DNA of 29,630 nucleotides from RGIG9115 sp045644665 (lineage in GTDB: Bacteria; Bacillota; Clostridia; UBA1381). The stretch spans positions 1-29,630 of the forward strand of contig JAZRHH010000035.1 in assembly GCA_045644665.1 (NCBI GenBank). Direction: 5' to 3'. Positions 21,078 through 28,271 of the stretch are shown here, piece after piece. Both the position numbers and the translations under genes were made by a program. The notes beneath the pieces were generated by a model. That model saw only the letters and a list, made by a program, of their open reading frames with translations. It searched no databases and was not told where the DNA came from. Position 1 is the stretch's first letter; each line of letters begins with the position of its first letter.

Positions 21078-22469
21078 ATGGACAGACCATTTGGATTTAA
21101 AGACAAATTTGGGTATATGCTTGGAGATTTGGCAAATGATTTCTTCTTCATTTTTGCAAGCTCGTTTTTGATGGTTTTTTATACTAATGTACTTGGAATA
21201 GCACCGGGTGTAGTGGGAACCTTGTTTGTAGTTGCAAGAGTCATAGACGCATTTACAGATGTTGGTATGGGAAGAATAGTAGATACCATGAGTTTAAAAA
21301 AATCCGGCAGATTCCGACCCTGGATAAAGGCTATGTCAATACCTGTTTGTATTTCAGGCTTCCTGCTTTTTATGCCACAGGTAGCAAGGCTTTCCATGCC
21401 ATTTCGTATAATATATATTTTTATAACTTATATTTTGTGGGGAAGTATTTTTTATACTTCTATAAACATTCCTTACGGTTCTATGGCATCTGCCATAACA
21501 GGAGAGCCGTCAGAGCGAGGGCAGCTCTCTACCTACAGAAGCGTGGGCGCTGCTGTGGCAGGACTTGTTATAAGCGTTGTTGTACCTCTTTTAATATACG
21601 AGTATGATGCTGCCGGAAATCAGATTATTCTGCCGGGCAGATTTCAATTAATTGCCCTTGTTTTTGCAATTGCCGCGTTTATTTGCTACAGAGGCTGCTA
21701 TAGCCTATCTATTGAGAGAATAGAATCAAAGCCACAGGTTAAAGAAAAAAAGTCTATTGCCGAAACGCTTGGAAGTATCTTATCAACAAAAAGTCTTATA
21801 AGCATTATTGCTGCAGCTATAATACTTCTACTTTCTATGCTCCTTGTTCAATCCATGAATATATATCTGTTTATGGACTATTTTAAGAGCAAGGCAGCCA
21901 TGTCTACAGCGGGATTTTTAAACACTTTTATTACACTGGCACTTGCTCCCTTTACAAAATCAATTATTAAAAACATTGGAAAAAAAGAGGCTTCTTCCGC
22001 TGCGCTCTTATTTGCAGCTGCAATATACTCCGTTTTGTTCTTTTCAAGGATAACAAACCCTTGGACATTTTGCGTGTTTGTTGCACTTGGCAATATTGGC
22101 ACAGGAGTATTTAACCTGCTAATTTGGGCGTTTATAACCGACATCATTGACTCACGTGAGGTTCACACAGGAAGCCGTGACGACGGTACAATTTATGCAT
22201 TTTATTCCTTTGCACGAAAAATTGGTCAGGCTCTTGCCGGAGGAATTGGCGCATGGGCACTACAGATTATAGGATATAAAACAGCTGTTGCAGGAGAAAC
22301 AGTTGTACAAACGGCAGAGGTTACAAACAAAATTTACTCTGTTGCAACAGCTGTCCCTGCTGTGTGTTATCTTGCAGTTGGACTTATCCTTATATTCTTT
22401 TATCCCCTGTCAAAGAAAAAGGTTGAGGAAAATTCAAGGATATTAGCAGAAAAAAGAACAGATAAATAA
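21078..22469 (+). CDS. GPH-family glucuronide/glycoside cation symporter
   Basis: A 463-residue transporter with about 12 membrane helices, of the glycoside-pentoside-hexuronide family (MelB/UidB type), driven by Na+ or H+. It begins FGFKDKFGYMLGDLANDFFF, includes DAFTDVGMGRIVD and SGRFRPWIK in the first cytoplasmic loop, and ITDIIDSREVHTGSRDDG in the central region, all typical. It starts on the base after the uidA stop, with AGGAG inside the uidA end, so it very probably imports glucuronide conjugates for that enzyme. Confidence 0.92.
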   Translation: MDRPFGFKDKFGYMLGDLANDFFFIFASSFLMVFYTNVLGIAPGVVGTLFVVARVIDAFTDVGMGRIVDTMSLKKSGRFRPWIKAMSIPVCISGFLLFMPQVARLSMPFRIIYIFITYILWGSIFYTSINIPYGSMASAITGEPSERGQLSTYRSVGAAVAGLVISVVVPLLIYEYDAAGNQIILPGRFQLIALVFAIAAFICYRGCYSLSIERIESKPQVKEKKSIAETLGSILSTKSLISIIAAAIILLLSMLLVQSMNIYLFMDYFKSKAAMSTAGFLNTFITLALAPFTKSIIKNIGKKEASSAALLFAAAIYSVLFFSRITNPWTFCVFVALGNIGTGVFNLLIWAFITDIIDSREVHTGSRDDGTIYAFYSFARKIGQALAGGIGAWALQIIGYKTAVAGETVVQTAEVTNKIYSVATAVPAVCYLAVGLILIFFYPLSKKKVEENSRILAEKRTDK

Positions 22470-22475
22470 TAAAAG

Positions 22476-22522
22476 GGCTGTAAAGTGCAAGGACAACTCC
22501 TCTTTTACAGCCTTTATTTTTT
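22476..22522 (+). terminator. Terminator of the uidA operon
   Basis: GGCTGTAAA / TTTACAGCC with a 19-base loop that contains no gene, followed by a T-rich tail (tttatttttt). Confidence 0.85.
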
Positions 22523-22532
22523 ATAAAAGGTA

Positions 22533-22561
22533 TTGACAAAAATTAGTTTGTTTGCTATAAT
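22533..22561 (+). promoter_or_regulatory. Consensus promoter for tRNA-Thr
   Basis: TTGACA, 17 bases, TATAAT: perfect consensus, about 7 bases before the expected transcript start and 14 before the tRNA. Confidence 0.9.
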
Positions 22562-22574
22562 GTTATGTGTTGTT

Positions 22575-22650
22575 GCTGACATAGCTCAGTCGGTAGAGTG
22601 ACGCCTTGGTAAGGCGTAGGTCGGCGGTTCAAATCCGCTTGTCAGCTCCA
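22575..22650 (+). tRNA. tRNA-Thr (anticodon GGT)
   Basis: A 76-base cloverleaf. The acceptor stem GCTGACA pairs with TGTCAGC, the D arm GCTC/GAGT carries AGTCGGTA, the anticodon stem ACGCC/GGCGT encloses the loop TTGGTAA with anticodon GGT at 22608-22610, and the T arm contains GGTTCAAAT. CCA is encoded (22648-22650). It reads the threonine codons ACC and ACT. Confidence 0.96.
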
Positions 22651-22655
22651 AAAAA

Positions 22656-22681
22656 GGACTTGTTTAAACAAGTCCTTTTTT
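22656..22681. terminator. Bidirectional terminator after tRNA-Thr
   Basis: GGACTTGTTT / AAACAAGTCC, a 10-base perfect palindrome flanked by A- and T-runs, directly after the tRNA and also facing the minus-strand TSCPD gene. Confidence 0.9.
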
Positions 22682-22682
22682 A

Positions 22683-22934
22683 TTACCTTTTATCATACGC
22701 CTCACGCACTCCTTTTGCCAGCTGGTCCGCGCAGGATGTGGGTCGAGGGCCGCAGGTATTACCAAGCAGTTTACTTTCTATTTCCTCAACAGTGCTTCCC
22801 TCTAAAAGCTTTGAAATTGCTTTCAGGTTCCCGTCACAGCCTCCGTTAAATTTGATGTTGGTTACAACATTCCCCTCCAAATCAAAGCTTATGGAGCGTG
22901 AGCAGGTGTGTTTTGTTTTATATTCGTAGTGCAT
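22683..22934 (-). CDS. TSCPD domain protein, TIGR03905 family
   Basis: An 83-residue protein of the short TSCPD family (TIGR03905), common in clostridia. The conserved Cys residues are in HTCSRS, GGCDGN and LGNTCGPRPTSCADQLA, the last being the family signature. The domain resembles the C-terminal zinc-binding part of vitamin B12-dependent ribonucleotide reductases, so a role in nucleotide reduction or metal binding is possible, but no function has been shown that I know. It follows the dCMP deaminase gene by 11 bases and AGGAGAT precedes the ATG. Confidence 0.88.
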   Translation of the reverse strand: MHYEYKTKHTCSRSISFDLEGNVVTNIKFNGGCDGNLKAISKLLEGSTVEEIESKLLGNTCGPRPTSCADQLAKGVREAYDKR

Positions 22935-22945
22935 ACCGGTATCTC

Positions 22946-23437
22946 CTATTTCTCACATGAAAAGTCAATTTTTATTGCATCACATTCGGGCTTTAGCTGT
23001 GTGAGCTTTATGCCTGCGGCGTTTAACATTCTTTTTGATGCAAGTGTTCCGTCAGTTGTTGCATACTTATCTGAAAGGTAAATTATTTCCTTTATTCCGC
23101 ACTGAATTATAGCCTTTGCACACTCGTTACATGGGAAAAGCGCAACATAAATTTTTGCACCTGCAAGGTTCTTGCCATGAGCATTTAAAATTGCATTAAG
23201 CTCTGCATGGACTACAAAAGGGTATTTTGTTTCACCAAAGTCGCCTTCTCTTCCCCATGGAAAATCGTCATCAGAGCAACCGCTTGGGAAACCGTTGTAG
23301 CCTGTTGATAAAATTCTGTTTTCGCTATCCACAATGCACGCTCCAACCTGTGTGCTTGGGTCCTTTGAACGCATAGCAGCCAGAAGTGCTACACCCATAA
23401 AATATTCATCCCATGAAATATAATTTTCTCTTTTCAT
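22946..23437 (-). CDS. comEB: dCMP deaminase (ComEB-like)
   Basis: Deaminates dCMP to dUMP, feeding thymidylate synthesis. The 163-residue protein carries the zinc site of cytidine-deaminase-fold enzymes: VVHAELNAI (ligand His, catalytic Glu) and FPCNECAKAI (two Cys ligands). SKDPSTQVGACIV and YNGFPSG are shared with ComEB and phage dCMP deaminases. AAGGAGC precedes the ATG. First gene of a two-gene unit with the TSCPD protein, which may hint at a common place in deoxynucleotide supply. Confidence 0.93.
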   Translation of the reverse strand: MKRENYISWDEYFMGVALLAAMRSKDPSTQVGACIVDSENRILSTGYNGFPSGCSDDDFPWGREGDFGETKYPFVVHAELNAILNAHGKNLAGAKIYVALFPCNECAKAIIQCGIKEIIYLSDKYATTDGTLASKRMLNAAGIKLTQLKPECDAIKIDFSCEK

Positions 23438-23472
23438 AATAGCTCCTTAATTCCAAATAAATACTTTAATTA

Positions 23473-23501
23473 ATTATATAGTATTTTTCCTCTCAAATCA
23501 A
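23473..23501 (-). promoter_or_regulatory. Promoter for the dCMP deaminase gene
   Basis: On the minus strand TTGATT, 17 bases, TATAAT, about 36 bases before the ATG. Confidence 0.7.
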
Positions 23502-23537
23502 TATATTTTGTATATTTTTTTATAAATTTCATATAAA

Positions 23538-23569
23538 TGTCTAGACAAACATAAAAAAAAGTGTATAAT
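23538..23569 (+). promoter_or_regulatory. nagB promoter with overlapping TGTCTAGACA palindrome
   Basis: TAGACA, 16 bases, TATAAT. A perfect ten-base palindrome TGTCTAGACA (23538-23547) covers the -35 box. Its GTCTAGAC core is that of operators of GntR-type amino-sugar repressors (NagR/DasR group), which fits nagB. Confidence 0.6.
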
Positions 23570-23629
23570 AAATGGTAGCGAATGGTTTTTATAAATCATA
23601 CCTAAAATAATCATGGAGAGTGAATAAGA

Positions 23630-24415
23630 ATGAAACTTATCATCAAAGACAACTACAACGAAATGAGTGCATGGGCAGCTCAGCACATTGCTGACGCAAT
23701 TAACAACCACAAGGAAAACCGTCCTTTTATTCTTGGTCTTCCTACAGGTTCATCACCACTTGGTGTATATAGAAACCTTATTGAAATGAACAAGGCAGGA
23801 AAGGTTAGCTTTAAAAACGTTGTAACCTTTAACATGGACGAATATGTTGGTCTTCCAAGAGAGCATGACCAAAGCTATTGGTATTTCATGCATGACAATT
23901 TCTTTAACCATATTGATATTCCTGCAGAGAATATAAACATTCTCAACGGTATGGCAGATGACCTTGAAGCAGAATGTCAGCGTTATGAAGACAAAATTGC
24001 ATCATACGGCGGCATTGACTTATTCCTCGGCGGCAGCGGTGTTGACGGTCATATTGCATTTAATGAGCCATTTACATCACTTACATCACGCACAGGCATC
24101 AGAGCTCTTACACAGGATACTCTTATTGCAAACTCAAGATTCTTTGATAACGACCCTAACAAAGTTCCAAAGACAGCACTCTCTGTTGGTGTAGGAACTG
24201 TATGTGATTCAAAAAAGGTACTTCTTCTTATTAGTGGTCACAACAAGGCTAGAGCACTGCGTCACTGTGTAGAGAGCGGCGTTGACCATGCATGGACTAT
24301 CAGCGCACTCCAGCTTCACAAGTGCGGAATTATAGCATGTGATGAAGATGCTTGCGGCGAGCTCAAGGTTGATACATACAAGTACTTTAAGGAAATATAC
24401 AAGGACGAGAAGTAA
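23630..24415 (+). CDS. nagB: Glucosamine-6-phosphate deaminase
   Basis: Converts glucosamine-6-phosphate to fructose-6-phosphate and ammonia, the last step in bringing GlcNAc or sialic acid carbon into glycolysis. The 261-residue protein shows LPTGSSPLGVYRNL (phosphate loop), FNMDEYVGL (catalytic Asp), and GGSGVDGHIAFNEP, which holds the Asp, the ring-opening His and Glu. Length matches the family, but the C-terminal allosteric tail of the E. coli enzyme is reduced. The ATG follows GGAGAGTG. nagA is not adjacent, so GlcNAc-6-P deacetylation must be coded elsewhere. Confidence 0.97.
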   Translation: MKLIIKDNYNEMSAWAAQHIADAINNHKENRPFILGLPTGSSPLGVYRNLIEMNKAGKVSFKNVVTFNMDEYVGLPREHDQSYWYFMHDNFFNHIDIPAENINILNGMADDLEAECQRYEDKIASYGGIDLFLGGSGVDGHIAFNEPFTSLTSRTGIRALTQDTLIANSRFFDNDPNKVPKTALSVGVGTVCDSKKVLLLISGHNKARALRHCVESGVDHAWTISALQLHKCGIIACDEDACGELKVDTYKYFKEIYKDEK

Positions 24416-24425
24416 TTTAAAAAAT

Positions 24426-24451
24426 GAGCTAACTGCAAAAACAGTTAGCTC
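24426..24451 (+). terminator. Hairpin after nagB
   Basis: GAGCTAACTG / CAGTTAGCTC with a 6-base loop, 11 bases after the nagB stop. The tail is TAATTATTA, so termination may be incomplete. A second inverted repeat CTCTAA/TTAGAG (24449-24463) overlaps the ribosome binding site of the next gene. Confidence 0.7.
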
Positions 24452-24471
24452 TAATTATTAGAGAGGCTATT

Positions 24472-25371
24472 ATGAAAACAGAGAAAAATATTTTAATTGC
24501 ATTTATTTTGAATTTTGCATTTTCAATTTTTGAATTTTTGGGGGGAATATATACAGGCAGCGTTGCAATTATATCCGATGCACTCCATGATATAGGTGAT
24601 GCAGCAAGCATAGGACTATCCTTTTTCCTGGAAAAAAAGAGCAAAAAGCAGCCTGACGAAAATTATACATACGGGTATATAAGATACTCGGTGCTTGGAA
24701 GTATAATTACTACCTTAATTCTTTTACTTGGCTCTTGTATTGTAATTTACAATGCAATTGGAAGAATAATATCTCCAACAGAGATTAAGTATAATGAAAT
24801 GATTGTGTTTGCAGTCATTGGTGCCGCAGTAAACTTATGCGCTGCATTTTTTACCCGTGAGGGAGATTCACTTAATCAAAAAGCAGTAAACCTACACATG
24901 ATTGAGGATGTACTTGGCTGGATAGTTGTACTTATTGGTGCGGCTGTTATGAAATTCACAGACTTTTCGATTATTGACCCGATTATGTCTATCGGCGTTG
25001 CAATATTTATATTAATAAATTCAGTCAGGAACTTAAAAGAAATAATTGACATATTCCTTGAAAAAACTCCTCATAATGTTGATATTTATGAAATTAAAGA
25101 GCATGTTGAGCATATAGACGGTGTTATAGAAGTTCATCATATTCATGTATGGACCATGGACGGCCACAATAACTATGCTACAATGCATGTTGTTACAAAC
25201 GGTGACTCCCACGAAATAAAGCATAAAATCAAGGAAGAACTACAGGAGCATGGAATATCCCATACAACCCTTGAACTGGAATCAGAAGGTGAATGTTGCC
25301 ACGAGAAGTCATGTAAGGTTGAAGCCTGTGCCCATGAAGGACATCATCACCATCACCACCATCATCATTAA
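24472..25371 (+). CDS. Cation diffusion facilitator (zinc exporter type) with poly-His tail
   Basis: A 299-residue CDF-family metal/proton antiporter with six membrane helices. The zinc transport site is in helix 2 (SDALHDIGD, His and Asp) and helix 5 (HMIEDVLGW, His and Asp). The cytoplasmic domain has VHHIHVWTMDGHNNYATMHVV, the usual metal-binding dimer fold. The C-terminus is unusual: a Cys/His-rich segment (ECCHEKSCKVEACAHEGH) followed by nine His in a row (291-299) before the stop. The GAGAGG ribosome binding site lies partly in an inverted repeat. Metal is probably Zn2+ though Co2+, Ni2+ or Cd2+ are possible. Confidence 0.93.
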   Translation: MKTEKNILIAFILNFAFSIFEFLGGIYTGSVAIISDALHDIGDAASIGLSFFLEKKSKKQPDENYTYGYIRYSVLGSIITTLILLLGSCIVIYNAIGRIISPTEIKYNEMIVFAVIGAAVNLCAAFFTREGDSLNQKAVNLHMIEDVLGWIVVLIGAAVMKFTDFSIIDPIMSIGVAIFILINSVRNLKEIIDIFLEKTPHNVDIYEIKEHVEHIDGVIEVHHIHVWTMDGHNNYATMHVVTNGDSHEIKHKIKEELQEHGISHTTLELESEGECCHEKSCKVEACAHEGHHHHHHHHH

Positions 25372-25375
25372 TAAA

Positions 25376-25401
25376 AACCCGAAAGCAAATGCTTTCGGGT
25401 T
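25376..25401. terminator. Bidirectional terminator
   Basis: AACCCGAAAGC / GCTTTCGGGTT, an 11-base stem with loop AAAT and a T-rich tail, between the converging CDF and serine dehydratase genes. Confidence 0.9.
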
Positions 25402-25407
25402 CTTTTA

Positions 25408-26841
25408 TTAAAAAGTAATTTTTGCAAGTCCTGCCTCTGAAGTTTCCTTATAGGACCTGTGCATATCAATTCCGGTTTCTTTCATAGTACGAATTACCTT
25501 ATCAAGAGAAATTTTTCTTGTGTCCCACAAAAAACTTGCAAGGTTTACGGCGTTAATAGCACGCATTGCTGCTACAGCATTTCTTTCAATACAAGGGATT
25601 TGCACAAGACCGCAAATTGGGTCACAGGTAAGTCCCAGATGATGCTCAATTGCAATTTCCGAAGCATATTCGATTTTATCAATTGAGAGTTCAAACAGCT
25701 CACCTAGGGCGGCAGCTGCCATTGCGCAGGCACTTCCAACCTCTGCCTGACATCCACATTCTGCTCCTGATATTGAGGCGTCTGTTTTAATTAAATTGCC
25801 AATTACCCCTGCGGTCATGAGCGCACGGACAATTTTCTCATCTGTAAAATCATTTTTTTGCTGCTGATAGTATAAAACTGCGGGCACAATGCCTGCTGCT
25901 CCGCAAGTAGGTGCGGTAACAATTTTTTCACCTGATGCGTTTTGTTCTCCAACCGCAAAAGCATATGCACAAACCACCCTGTTTTCCTTTGTTACAGATG
26001 TTTCGTCTATATGCTGACTGTTAAAAAGGGATTTTGCTTTCTTTTGAACACCAAGTCCGCCGGGAAGTTCTCCATCATCTGCAAGTCCGTTTTTAATAGC
26101 TGTTTTCATAGCCTCCCATATGTTGTACATATAGTTTAAAAATTCTTCGCCTTCATTTTCCAAAACGTATTGCCAAAGTCTGATATTTTTTTCTTCACAG
26201 TATTTTGCTATAGCAGAGAATTTATCATACTTATATATTTTTGGTGGACTTTCTACAATATCACCCTCAAAGACAATACTTCCACCGCCTATACTAAAAA
26301 CTTTAATTCTTTCCAGCTCTGCACCGTCCTTATATGAAACAAGTTCCATAGTGTTGGGGTGCGGAATATGGTCTGTTATATAATTAAATTCTATATCACA
26401 GGGGTATGGAAAAAAGGTTTTCTTTATTACCTCATCTGTACAATGGCCTTTTCCAGTTTTGGCAAGAGAGCCGAAAAGTATTGCCTTAAACTTTTCTGCT
26501 TCTTTATTTTTTTCCTTAAAAATCATACATGCTTTTTCCGGACCAATTGTATGTGAGCTTGATGGGCCTCTGCCAATTTTATATAGTTCTCGTAGTGACT
26601 CCATTCCAAGTACATTATTTTCTTTTTTTATATTATCAACAGGGCTGTCAAAAAAACATTCTACAGGCACGCCAAATATTTTTGCAAGGGATAAAAGGTT
26701 CTGACCTGACGGCTTTGAAAGTCCCGATTCCCACTTAGACACCGCCCTGTCGCTGATACCAAGAGCATCGCCAAGAGCTTTTTGGGTTATGTGATTGAGT
26801 TTTCGAAGTTCCCTGATTTTTTCAAAATTAAAGCTTCCCAT
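25408..26841 (-). CDS. sdaA: XRE helix-turn-helix fused to Fe-S L-serine dehydratase
   Basis: A 477-residue two-part protein. Residues 5-63 form an XRE/Cro helix-turn-helix (ITQKALGDALGISDRAVSKWE), ending in the usual VPVECFFD. After a short linker, residues 80-477 are a complete single-chain L-serine ammonia-lyase, which turns serine into pyruvate and ammonia: GRGPSSSHTIGP (SSSHT at 94-98), APTCGAAGIVPA, GAECGCQAEVGSACAMA and CDPICGLVQIPCIERN, the last two carrying the Cys that hold the 4Fe-4S cluster. ATG 26841 follows GGAGAGAGG; a 29-residue extension upstream is unsupported. The fusion suggests an enzyme that senses serine or iron-sulfur state and acts on DNA, perhaps its own promoter. 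Confidence 0.92.
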   Translation of the reverse strand: MGSFNFEKIRELRKLNHITQKALGDALGISDRAVSKWESGLSKPSGQNLLSLAKIFGVPVECFFDSPVDNIKKENNVLGMESLRELYKIGRGPSSSHTIGPEKACMIFKEKNKEAEKFKAILFGSLAKTGKGHCTDEVIKKTFFPYPCDIEFNYITDHIPHPNTMELVSYKDGAELERIKVFSIGGGSIVFEGDIVESPPKIYKYDKFSAIAKYCEEKNIRLWQYVLENEGEEFLNYMYNIWEAMKTAIKNGLADDGELPGGLGVQKKAKSLFNSQHIDETSVTKENRVVCAYAFAVGEQNASGEKIVTAPTCGAAGIVPAVLYYQQQKNDFTDEKIVRALMTAGVIGNLIKTDASISGAECGCQAEVGSACAMAAAALGELFELSIDKIEYASEIAIEHHLGLTCDPICGLVQIPCIERNAVAAMRAINAVNLASFLWDTRKISLDKVIRTMKETGIDMHRSYKETSEAGLAKITF

Positions 26842-26911
26842 ATCCTCTCTCCTCCAGAAAAAGTTTATCATACGTGTATTATAAGAAAAAACTATCCAAC
26901 TATAAAGGTTT

Positions 26912-26952
26912 TTGACAAATATTATCAATTTGCCGGCTCAACCTGCGGTTGA
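26912..26952. promoter_or_regulatory. Inverted repeats upstream of the HTH-serine dehydratase gene
   Basis: TTGACAA-ATA-TTATCAA (26912-26928, one mismatch) and TCAACC-TGC-GGTTGA (26938-26952, perfect). They lie 71-111 bases before the start of a gene that encodes its own DNA-binding domain, so they are candidate operators. No convincing -35 box was found near the TATAAT at about 26878. Confidence 0.35.
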
Positions 26953-27044
26953 TATTCACATTATTATTTTATCACACTTTGAATTACATTGCAATACTAT
27001 AATAAATATCTATCCACAGATAGGATAAACTTAAACTCTGTGTT

Positions 27045-28187
27045 TTAAGGAGCTTTATGTTTTGCTTGCCATGCTATCTCGCCGTTTACAATTGTGTATT
27101 CTGCGGAAGAATTTATTTCCAAAGGATTTCCGGAATAAATGGCAATATCGGCATCTTTTCCTTCTTTTAAACTGCCTAATCGGTCATCTACACGGCAAAT
27201 ACGGGCGGCATCAATAGTGATTGCACGCAGTGCACCCCATTCACTCATTCCTTCCTTGACCGCAAGTCCGGCACAGAGTGGCAAATACTGAATTCTGGAT
27301 ACCGGATGATCTGTGGTTAACGCCACTAAAACTCCCGCGCTTTGCAGTTCGCCCGGGGTTTTGAAGTCCGAAAAACTCACTTCGTCCTTGATTCGCGAGG
27401 CAAGAGATGGGCCTACAATGGCGGGATATCCACTTTTTGCAATTGCATCAGCGATTAAATGCCCTTCTGTGCAATGGTCCAACGTAAGCCCTAGTCCGAA
27501 TTCATCAGCAATGCGTATGGCGGTAAAAATATCGTCCGTACGGTGCACATGGGCTTTTAGCGGTATTTTTCCCTCAAATACATCCCGATAACATTCCATA
27601 TTAAATGTCCCCTGCTTACCATTTTCAAAATATTGCCTTGCAAGGGTTAATTCTTCCCGAATCAACGATGCAATTCCCATACGAGTGGATGGGATATTTC
27701 CGTTGGGACCATAGTTTGTCATGGGATTTTCGCCAAAAGCAAGTTTCATGGCGGAGGGTGCCAGAACAACCATATCGTCGATTCGTCTGCCATACGTTTT
27801 TATGAAAGCAAACTGCCCTCCTACCGGATTGGAACTGCCCGGGCCCACCATTGCACCTGTGATGCCCGTAGCCAGTGCATTCTGAAATGCACTATCCCTT
27901 GGATTGATTGCATCAATCGCACGAACGCAGGGCGTGATCGGGTTGGTTCCCTCGTTGGTTTCATCCCCTTGGCTTGTCTTCTTTTCTTCCGAAATCCCTA
28001 TATGGCTGTGAGCATCAATAAAACCCGGATATACGCGCAAACCCGAAGCATCTATAATGCGCATAGATTCTGCAGGCATTATTTTTTTTGAAATTTTAAT
28101 AATTTTTCCTTTGTCAATTAACAGATCCAAATATTCCTCTTTTGTTGTTTCCATTGTAAAAACCAATCCATTTTGTATTAAAATCAT
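27045..28187 (-). CDS. Metal-dependent amidohydrolase
   Basis: A 380-residue amidohydrolase-superfamily protein (imidazolonepropionase/dihydroorotase-like set, COG1228). GFIDAHSHIGI gives the first two metal His; HVHRTDD and TLDHCTEGHLI the next His; and ALTTDHPVSR the Asp. The N- and C-terminal strands form the small beta domain, ending GSLKEGKDADIAIYSGNPLE. Substrate not assignable; cyclic amides or prolyl dipeptides are typical of relatives. GGAGGAG lies before the ATG. The gene is visibly richer in G+C than its neighbours and uses codons with CGC, CGG and GCG, which suggests transfer. It is divergent from the Asn/Gln-repeat gene. Confidence 0.85.
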   Translation of the reverse strand: MILIQNGLVFTMETTKEEYLDLLIDKGKIIKISKKIMPAESMRIIDASGLRVYPGFIDAHSHIGISEEKKTSQGDETNEGTNPITPCVRAIDAINPRDSAFQNALATGITGAMVGPGSSNPVGGQFAFIKTYGRRIDDMVVLAPSAMKLAFGENPMTNYGPNGNIPSTRMGIASLIREELTLARQYFENGKQGTFNMECYRDVFEGKIPLKAHVHRTDDIFTAIRIADEFGLGLTLDHCTEGHLIADAIAKSGYPAIVGPSLASRIKDEVSFSDFKTPGELQSAGVLVALTTDHPVSRIQYLPLCAGLAVKEGMSEWGALRAITIDAARICRVDDRLGSLKEGKDADIAIYSGNPLEINSSAEYTIVNGEIAWQAKHKAP

Positions 28188-28210
28188 TTTATCTCCTCCG
28201 AAATTATTTA

Positions 28211-28245
28211 TGTATAGTTTTTCTGAGAAAGGGAGAAACTATACT
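28211..28245. promoter_or_regulatory. Palindrome reading as a divergent sigma-F-like promoter
   Basis: GTATAGTTT (28212-28220) and AAACTATAC (28236-28244) are perfect inverted arms; with two G-T pairs the stem reaches 13 bases around a 7-base loop. On the plus strand TGTATA, 15 bases, GGAGAAACTA fits the B. subtilis forespore sigma-F pattern (WGYATA, about 15, GGnnAnAnTW). On the minus strand AGTATA, 15 bases, AGAAAAACTA fits with one mismatch. Predicted starts lie near 28248 (plus) and 28208 (minus). An operator or plain RNA hairpin are alternatives. Confidence 0.5.
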
Positions 28246-28271
28246 TGAAATCTTTTGAAAGGAGATTTTTT

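Noticed and set aside
25342..25371. His tail as a cloning artefact
   Set aside because: It is preceded by a native Cys/His-rich segment and followed by a natural stop and bidirectional terminator, with mixed His codons; no vector sequence is seen.
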